64,000 bases of DNA, taken from contig JAPYXD010000680.1 of NCBI GenBank assembly GCA_030998225.1, positions 13,764,001 to 13,828,000 on the forward strand, in the 5' to 3' direction. Shown piece after piece: positions 57,353 through 64,000 of the stretch (its first letter is position 1; every line of letters begins with the position of its first letter). Made by a program: the position numbers and the translations under genes. The DNA is from Diplolepis rosae (Eukaryota; Arthropoda; Insecta; Hymenoptera; Diplolepididae). The notes under the pieces are model-generated. The model did not search any database, was not told where the DNA came from, and worked only from the letters and a program-made list of their open reading frames with translations.

Positions 57353-58654
57353 AAGGGTTTTCCAATAGGGACATAAAAATTTCGTATCTTTATATGAACG
57401 CACCCTTAAACATTTTTAATGAACTGCCAATGTCAAAACGTCAGTTAAAGTCAACATATTCATCATGGTAAAGTTCACGAACCAGCAACGTTTGCAAATT
57501 ATTAAAAATTACTACCGAAATTCTGAGCCGGTGGTCGCAACTTTAAGAGCGCTTACTTCAATTTTCAGCCGTAATAATCGTCCCACCTGACAGGCTGTGC
57601 GTGCTATAGTGGATAAATTCGAGACCAAATTTACACTATTGGACGTTCCGGTGCCAAAAAGACATCGTATTGCTCGAAGCGAAGAAATAATCGCAGCCGT
57701 AAGTGCATCGATTCAAAATGAGCTAAATCAGTCGATTCCTCGTCGTTCTCAAGAATTGGGCATCGCTCAAACGACACTGTGGCGTATTATGCGAAGAGAT
57801 CTTTGCCTACATGCATTCAATATTAAATTGACTCAAGAACTAAAGCCACTTGATCATTTCAAACGCCGAAACTCCTCCAATTGGGCTCTGGCAAAGCTTG
57901 AAGAAAATGAAGAATTTCATCGAAAAATCATCCTCAGCGATGAAGCTCATTTCTGGCTCAATGTCTTTGTTAATAAGCAAAATATGCGTTATTGGTCAGC
58001 AACAAACCCAAATGTGCTTCTTGAGACACCATTGCGTCCGAAAAAAGTGACTGTTTGGTGCGGTTTTCATGCCGGAGGTGTGATTGGGCCGTATTTTTTC
58101 GTGGCTGAAAACGACCGTCATGTTACCGTCAATGGAGAGCGCTATCGTGCTATGTTGGAAGATTATTTGTGGCCAGAATTGGATGAACTTGACATCAACG
58201 ATATGTGGTTTCAACAAGACGGTGCCACTAGCTACACAGCACGCGTCACAATCGATTTATTGAAAGTCAAATTCGGTGAACGTGTTATCTCGAGAAATGG
58301 TCCGGTCGAACGGCCGCCTCGTTCATGCGATCTAACGCCATTGCATTTCTTTTTATGGGCCATATCAAGTCACTGGTCTGTGCCAACAAGCCAGCAACTT
58401 AGATGACCTCAAAGACAACATCCGACGCGAAATTGCCAACGTTCCGGTCGAAATGTGTGCCAGAGTGGTGGAAAATTGGGTCCAAAGAATCGACCGCTGT
58501 AAACGGGCTCGTGGTGGTCATATGTCCGATATCGAATTTCATTCATAAAATGTAATGCTTACACCTCACCCACAATAAATTTGAACTCAATATCTCAAAT
58601 ATTTCTGTGTTTTATTCATAGATAAAATTGTTATGTCCCTATTGAAAAACCCTT
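57353..58654 (+). mobile_element. Mariner-like DNA transposon, copy 2 (DD41D, rosa-like)
   Basis: A 1.3-kb element with the same inverted repeats as copy 1, flanked by TA on both sides (57351-57352, 58655-58656). It lies inside an intron of the serine protease homologue, inserted opposite to that gene and only 37 bases from the acceptor of the exon at 57151-57315. It is about 95 percent like copy 1 by eye, so both are fairly young. Confidence 0.93.
57465..58548 (+). pseudogene. Transposase of mariner copy 2, inactivated by nonsense, frameshift and catalytic Asp to His
   Basis: The ATG at 57465 is intact, but codon 42 is TGA (57588-57590) where copy 1 has CAA. The first two catalytic Asp residues remain (ILSDEAHF; WFQQDGA), while the third is His (CDLTPLHFF, 58334-58336). 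One G is missing right after, shifting the frame so that it ends early at SQQLR; a further base is missing in the following stretch. The region after the shift is still recognisable in another frame up to 58548. Confidence 0.9.
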
Positions 58655-59059
58655 TACATAAATACGATAGGACTAGTAATAACCCTCAAAAAATAAATTT
58701 TACACGATATTGTTGTTAATAACTGGCTTTAGGTTCCAAAAATGATAACTCAAAAGGTTACATTCTTTCAAATATTTCAACTCTGATCGGAGTCTTCCTC
58801 AGTGATCTTTATTTCTAAAATATTATAACATGGGATAAAATATCTGTGATATTTAATTTGGCATGGGGTCAGTTTAGTTACAATTTGTTTATGTCGTAAA
58901 AAACATAAACATCAGAAAGGCAAACGTTTCGGCCACAAATGGGGGCCCTCTTCAGTGCCAACAATTTTAATTTGCATTAAAAATAATAATTATAAACTAA
59001 ACAAGCAAAACTCATGCAACTTAATATTTATTTTCTTTTTGTTTTTTTTTTTTTGTTTT

Positions 59060-59930
59060 ATTCTTACTATAAATGCAATACTTTTGGAAAAGTATTGTAA
59101 ACAAGGTTTTATACACATATATCCTACCTGTCAATTCAAAATAACTAAAGAAATCTCTTAATCTTCGCGTTTTCGTATTTTCGCGTTCTCGCGTTTCTAT
59201 GTGAAGTAATTACATTATGGGAATCCTTTACTTTGAATACAATACTTTCGAAAAAGTATTGGCAACAAAGTTTTTCATGCGCATATCATACATGTCAATT
59301 TAAAATGACTAAAAAATTCTTTTTCTTCGCGTTTTCGCGTTTTTAGGATTAATAATCGCATTATGGGATCGCTTTACTATAAATGCAATACTTTCGTAAA
59401 ATTATTGTCAACCAAGTTTTTTACGCATATATAATACGTGTCAATTTAAAATAACTAAAAAATTTCTATTCTTCGTGTTTTCGCGTATTTGTGATTGGTA
59501 ATTACATTACGGGAGTGATTCTTACTATAAATACAATACTTTTGAAAAATATTGTCAAAAAGCTTTTTACGCATATATCATACTTCTCAGTTTAAAATAA
59601 ATAAAAAATTCTCTTTTTTCGCGTTTATAACAGTGAGTTCAGTCTCATATCAATTCATAAATGCTATTTTTCGTAGATCTAAAATTAGTAATCGTATTAC
59701 GGTACTGTCTCAATCTAAATACAATGCTAAAAACAGTTTTGGCAACAAGGGTTCACGCGCATATCATACATTTCTAATTAAAGCATTTAAAAAAATTCTA
59801 TTATTCGTGTTCTCAGGATTACTGATTGCATTATGTGTTTGTTTTAATATAAATACAATACTTCAGTAAAAGTATTGGCAAAAAAGTTTTCTACACGTAT
59901 TTCAATTCAAAATAACTTAAAAATTCTATA
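59060..59930. repeat. Tandem array, about six units of 147-170 bp
   Basis: Each unit contains a TATAAATGCAATACTTT-like start (59065, 59229, 59377, 59522, 59694, 59841), an AAAGTATTGGCAACAAAG-like part, ACGCATATATCATAC, TCAATTTAAAATAACTAAAA and, in most, TTCGCGTTTTCGCG. Units have diverged by tens of percent. No protein. Confidence 0.75.
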
Positions 59931-60609
59931 CAATTCTCTTTTATCAAAAAATGTTCTCACTCGCGATTATTTTTAACGACTGTATTGAAATATGTTCGAG
60001 GGAGTGTTTCGGTACCGAATTGAGCGAGTTTTCTGACGGATTCCTTCAAACATATGGTATGGGTTTTGCTTTCCTCGAACGCTTTGGCACATAGAAATCT
60101 CAAGTGCCGGGGACGTTGAAAAGATTTTTGAGTGTGAATACTCTTTGAGGTTGTAACTTGACTCCTCATAACAAGTTTTCTCGTATACAGAAAATTCTCA
60201 ATATTTTCTAAATCAGTTTTCTCTCTGTCTTGCAGCGGAGTGGCAGTCTACCATACTGACTGTCACCCTTAACTTCTCGGGTTCGTGTGTGTGTGTGTGT
60301 TGTGCTGTACGTTCTCCATCAAGGGCTCACGATTGGATTTTTGACCTGTGTTTTTTATGGAATTAATTGTGGTTGTGTGCCTTTGAGGTGGCGCGTTCAG
60401 CGATTCACATCTTCCACGAATCGGTCACGAGAGGACATCTGTGTGAGGACGATGCTGGAGGGTCTATTCGCATGTTCTAATTTTATTAATAAATTTATTA
60501 TAAGAATAAAACAAACAAAAAAACAAAAAGAAAATAAATATTAAGTTGCATGAGTTTTACTTGTTTAGTTTATAATTATTATTTTTAATGCAAATTAAAA
60601 TTGTGGGCA

Positions 60610-60638
60610 CTGAAGAGGGCCCCCATTTGTGGCCGAAA
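60610..60638 (+). ncRNA. Hammerhead-like core motif of the Penelope-like repeat
   Basis: CTGAAGA, an extra G, a GGCC/GGCC stem with a CCCATTTGT loop, then GAAA. This fits the CUGANGA-stem II-GAAA core except for one extra base. The same motif is at 45930-45958 (plus) and 58927-58955 (minus). Stem III and the cleavage site were not identified, so self-cleavage is unproven. Confidence 0.3.
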
Positions 60639-60942
60639 CGTTTGCCTTTCTGATGTTTATGTTTTTTACGACATAAACAAATTGTAACTAAACTGACCCC
60701 ATGCCAAATTAAATATCACAGATATATCACTGTGGGTCAATATAACAAAGGACATGTGCAGGAACATGTCAAGATACAATTGGATAAAATATTGCACATA
60801 TGAGCCCTATTTTGGAGTAAACTTTGGTAATGTGAAAAGATTAAAACCATAAGAACATTTACATAAAATTATAGAGAAAAACTTTGATAAAACACATGAA
60901 AATTCTTAGGAATTACAACTGAATTCTAGCACCTGAGTTATT

Positions 60943-61528
60943 ACCCTAGCGAACTGGCTGAACGATAGCTTTACGCTGTAGCGTAACATTATCGTAAAGT
61001 TATCGTAAAGTAGCATTATAACTCATGAATGAGGCAAAATAAATATTCAAAATGTTTTTATCCGTATTCTGCGTTAAAAATAACGTTAACTGGTAATTGA
61101 AATATGCAATAATTTTATTTATTTACGGTAAAAATTTTAAAAATATAATACCTTCATTGAAGGCAGTGCAGTGGTTCACCTTTTGTGGAACTTCTCCGTT
61201 AAAGTTGAACATTGGTTGGAATGAGACACGACTATACTTTCATCTCACTCTAACAAATATTCAATCCAGACGGTAAAGACCTGGAAAGTGATAAACTACT
61301 GCACTGACTTCAATGACAGGTATTATGTTTTTTTAATTTTTAGCGTAAACAAATAAAATTATTGCATATTTCAATTACCAGTTAACGTTATTTTTAACGC
61401 AGAATAAGGATAAAAACATTTTGAACGTTTATTTTTCCTCATTCATGAGTTATAATGTTACTTTACGATAACTTTACGATAATGTTACGCTACAGCGTAA
61501 AGCTATCGTTCAGCCAGTTCGCTAGGGT
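60943..61528. mobile_element. 0.59-kb palindromic MITE with ACCCTAGCGAACTGG ends
   Basis: Starts ACCCTAGCGAACTGGCTGAA and ends TTCAGCCAGTTCGCTAGGGT; arms of about 210 bp (60943-61155, 61318-61528), loop with TTCACCTTTTGTGGAACTTC. It is inserted into the centre of the larger inverted repeat at 58680-61790. Confidence 0.85.
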
Positions 61529-62438
61529 AGGTATTTCAAAGTTTATGTGCTAGAATTAAATTGTTATTTTTAAGAATTTTTATGTGTTTATCGAAGTTTT
61601 TCTGTATAATTTTATGTGAATATTCTCATGTTTTTAGTTTGCTAACGTTAACAAAGTTTACTTTAAAATGGGGCTCATATGTTCAATATTGTAGCTACTT
61701 TTTTGATATTTTAGAAATAAAGATCACTGAGGAACACTCCGATCAGAATCGAAATATTTGAAAGAATGTAACCTTTTAAGTTATCATTTCGGATACAAGT
61801 TTCAGAATTTCCAGATACAAGTATCAGAATATCCAACACTTTGTAACTAAAAATCAAGAAATTGTTTTTTACATTTACTGAAAAGTAACTGAATTTTCTG
61901 AAATTCTATCTTAATTTTACGTAACTGTAACTGAATAAAACTCCAGTCACGTGTTTCGGAATTTACGGAGGAAATTTCTAACAGTGCATGTTACCAAAAT
62001 ATTATTACTATAATATTATAGCATCTATTGCTTTCTTTTGCGTTGACATAAAAAATTCTAAACTGTAAAAGAAACTATTTTTTTGCGATTAATTATATAT
62101 GATTATGTCTCTCAAGAATTTAAGTCAAAGACGCCACTTGCTCTTTTCCGCACACGTCATATCTGTCATTTAGATTTCAGAAATAGTACATTCTTCAGGT
62201 CCCTTACTTTTATTTAAACATTACCGTAGTAAATAAAAGAATTCAAAATTTCCATGAATGACTTACAATTGCATTTAAAAAAGCTACTTAATATTTATTT
62301 TTAATGAAAATAAAAGAACTTTAGTCAGTGACTGAGGTTTTTGTTAAAATTCTACTAATATCAATCACATCAAAAACCTATAAAGAATTAGCGAAACTTT
62401 ACAGTCAACATTTCAACTATTTTTGCACATGGCTTTAA

Positions 62439-63105
62439 GGTAGTTGATCCACGAAAATTAGGCCTCAGGCAAAAATAGATAATTTTGCTTTCAAGAATAG
62501 CAATATTATTATTGAAGGGCTATTTTGGAAGAGAAAAGATTAATTTCCATGAAAAAAATTTGAAATATAGAAAAATAATTTTATTAATAAATTTTATTTT
62601 TGCCCCAACTTGTTTTCTTATCGCTTCTTACCAAATTTTGAAAAATTATGCAATTTTAATCAATTACAAATCACTTTTTCAAGAAAAAGATTCCCTACAA
62701 CTTAACCATTTCCAATTTTCGAAAATGAATAAATTATTATCAAATTCAGCAATTTGTTTGTAAAAATTTCGTTTTGGAAAATGTTTTTTTAATGGTTTCA
62801 GCCATCAAAGAATTTATTTTTAAAAATCAGAATCGGTGAAGTTGTGGGAAATCTTTTCTCTGAAAAAACGATTCATGATTTATTAGAATCGCATAATTCT
62901 TTAAAATTTGGTAAGAAGCGATAAGAAAAAAAGTTGGGTCAAAAATAAAATTTATTAATAAAATTATTTTTCTGTGTTTCAAAATTTCTTCTTGTAAAAT
63001 AATCTTTTCTCTTTCAAAATAGCCCTTCACTAATAATATTGCTATTCTTGAAAGAAAAATTATCTATTTTTGCCTGAGGTCTAATTTTTGTGGATGAAAA
63101 CTACC
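62439..63105. mobile_element. Foldback MITE (GGTAGT / AGGCCTCAGG family), copy 2
   Basis: The left end GGTAGTTGATCCACGAAAAT and the right end reversed at 63105 (ATGAAAACTACC) enclose long inverted arms (TTAGGCCTCAGGCAAAAATA at 62459). Open frames at 62485-62763 and 62827-63030 are the two arms read in opposite directions. It lies in the serine protease homologue intron. A partial copy is at 41640-41965. Confidence 0.8.
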
Positions 63106-63221
63106 TTGAGGCGTAAACGAGTTGGTAACGTGCACTACTGCTGCTTGTTTCGTTTGCACACTTAGAAAACATATTCTATATTTATCATTTAGAAATGAAA
63201 TATTGTGAACAAAGGACATAC

Positions 63222-63332
63222 AGAAGAGTAAGAGCCCCATCCAGTCACAATAGAGTCATCATAATTCATAGGTGGTCGGAATTCAACTTTAAGCGCTGAT
63301 GCAACATTATCAGTATCAATTTCTTCAGTCAC
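63222..63332 (-). CDS. Gene B, serine protease homologue, exon 2 of those visible
   Basis: 111-nt exon, phase 0 in and out, acceptor AAACTTACAG and donor GTATGT. It encodes VTEEIDTDNVASALKVEFRP and ends in SIVTGWGSYSS, the TGWG segment that precedes the second half of trypsin-like domains. Exon borders at this place are usual in insect trypsin genes. The foldback element at 62439-63105 sits in the following intron, about 115 bases from the donor. Confidence 0.9.
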
Positions 63333-63598
63333 CTGTAAGTTTATTTTCAAATAAAAGAAACATCATTTAAATTGAATACTATCTGCATAAAATTTGAAGG
63401 TTTCCAATGTATATCGTATAAGACATTATAGTTTAGATCCAGTCAGAATCTAATAATTGTTTTAGTGTTTTAAAGTTATACTTTTTATAAGATATTTCGG
63501 TTTAAAGTATAATCTAAAACAATTGGAAATTATACACGAATTTCAAGCCAAAATAACAGTTTTTCTTAAATTTTTTCCTTTTAAGCGCAATGTTATAC

Positions 63599-63960
63599 CT
63601 TCAGGACTCCAATATCATATGGAGAAAAGCTTCCTTCATTAGAGGGTACATACTGGTCATGAATATGTACGTCTTCGATGAAACGTATATGCGATTGACT
63701 TCGGCTAGTTTCTCCAAACGTAATATCATAGAAGTAATTATCACACCCTCTAGACTCAGATAATAATTGATCTCGTAGCTTTGCTGCTTTTATTTCATAA
63801 AGACACTGAGCTAAAGATGCTGCAAAGTATTTACTGATCAACGCTCCAGCACAATAATGAAAATCATTTCTTCTTATAGAGATCGCAGGCGTTTTTCTTA
63901 CTCGTCTAACTACTCTACTTCCGCCTACTATTTTACTTTCCAGGTGATTCGAATTTATTA
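63599..63960 (-). CDS. Gene B, serine protease homologue, exon with the protease N-terminal barrel (5' end outside window)
   Basis: 362-nt exon, acceptor CATATGTTACAG upstream of 63960, donor GTATAAC, phase 2 nt in and 0 out. It reads SKIVGGSRVVRRVRKTPAIS (activation site and the IVGG start of the mature domain), then CAGALISKYFAASLAQC, which aligns with the CGGSLI...TAAHC segment of chymotrypsin-fold enzymes; the catalytic His57 is therefore Gln. It ends SPYDIGVLK, where the Asp102 of the DIALL motif is kept. With Ser195 also replaced in the last exon the protein should not cleave peptides. Such serine protease homologues act as secreted cofactors or decoys in clip-protease cascades or occur in venom; which applies is unknown. 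Signal peptide and any clip domain would lie beyond 64000. Confidence 0.9.
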
Positions 63961-64000
63961 CTGTAACATATGAAACAATAATTTAGTTTTTCCACAGAAC

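Larger units (their letters stand above)
58680..61790. repeat. 3.1-kb compound foldback of Penelope-like terminal repeats
   Basis: Outer arms (58740-58830 and 61705-61790) are inverted copies holding ATTCTTTCAAATATTT and the CTGAGGA...GAAA motif. Inner arms (58860-59035 and 60530-60760) are inverted copies holding GGCCGAAACGTTTGCCTTTC. The loop contains a tandem array (59060-59930) and a GC-richer part (60000-60480). It fills most of a serine protease homologue intron. Penelope-like origin is an inference from the motifs. Confidence 0.6.

Noticed and set aside
59957..60169. 70-codon minus-strand frame in the GC-richer part of the foldback loop
   Set aside because: No similarity recognised and no second copy to test it; could be part of an untranslated region.
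60287..60544. 85-codon plus-strand frame with CA/GT microsatellite start
   Set aside because: Starts in a GT-repeat and runs into the loop of the Penelope-like foldback; the related copy at 45.7 kb does not keep the frame.

Overview
The window is AT-rich, intron-dominated eukaryotic nuclear DNA. Spliceosomal exons with matching phases, a chymotrypsin-fold secreted protein homologue, a PDZ protein, rosa-like DD41D mariners, a Penelope-like relic and many TA- or TTAA-flanked foldback elements point to an insect. A hymenopteran such as a parasitoid wasp fits the style of the sequence, but that is an inference. No bacterial operons, tRNA, rRNA or CRISPR array were seen.

Both convincing genes are on the minus strand. 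Gene A is a PDZ-domain protein. Its exons, in transcript order, are 36674-36825 (second half of the PDZ domain), 30734-30807, 30565-30630, 5239-5325, and a giant exon from 4770 leftwards past position 1 (at least 1,589 codons, no stop). All four junctions have GT/AG borders and phases that fit. The first half of the PDZ domain was not found, so the 5' end is divergent or lies outside the window. Within its 25-kb intron is a 368-codon open exon (21104-22208). Its splice donor has the same phase as the acceptor at 5325, so it could be an alternative first exon of gene A.

Gene B is a catalytically dead serine protease homologue (exons 63599-63960, 63222-63332, 57151-57315, 51925-52083; the 5' end is beyond 64000). 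His57 is Gln and Ser195 is Ile, while Asp102 is kept.

The rest is introns and intergenic DNA filled with transposable elements: two decayed DD41D mariners (49985-51287, 57353-58654), an older mariner relic (52881-53490), an RTE-like LINE fragment with a MITE inside it (10488-11300), a GIY-YIG fragment of a Penelope-like element (28972-29283), a TTAA-flanked 2.1-kb element (13999-16080), a TA-flanked 1.8-kb element enclosing a 0.96-kb palindrome (16271-18073), many short foldback MITEs, a 12-unit tandem array (22430-23940), and a Penelope-like stem-loop family carrying a hammerhead-like core motif (45.7, 58.9, 60.6 kb). Several elements sit within about 35-55 bases of splice sites.

Splice sites and protein calls were read by eye. 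Exons have no transcript support, and element borders are approximate unless a target-site duplication is given.
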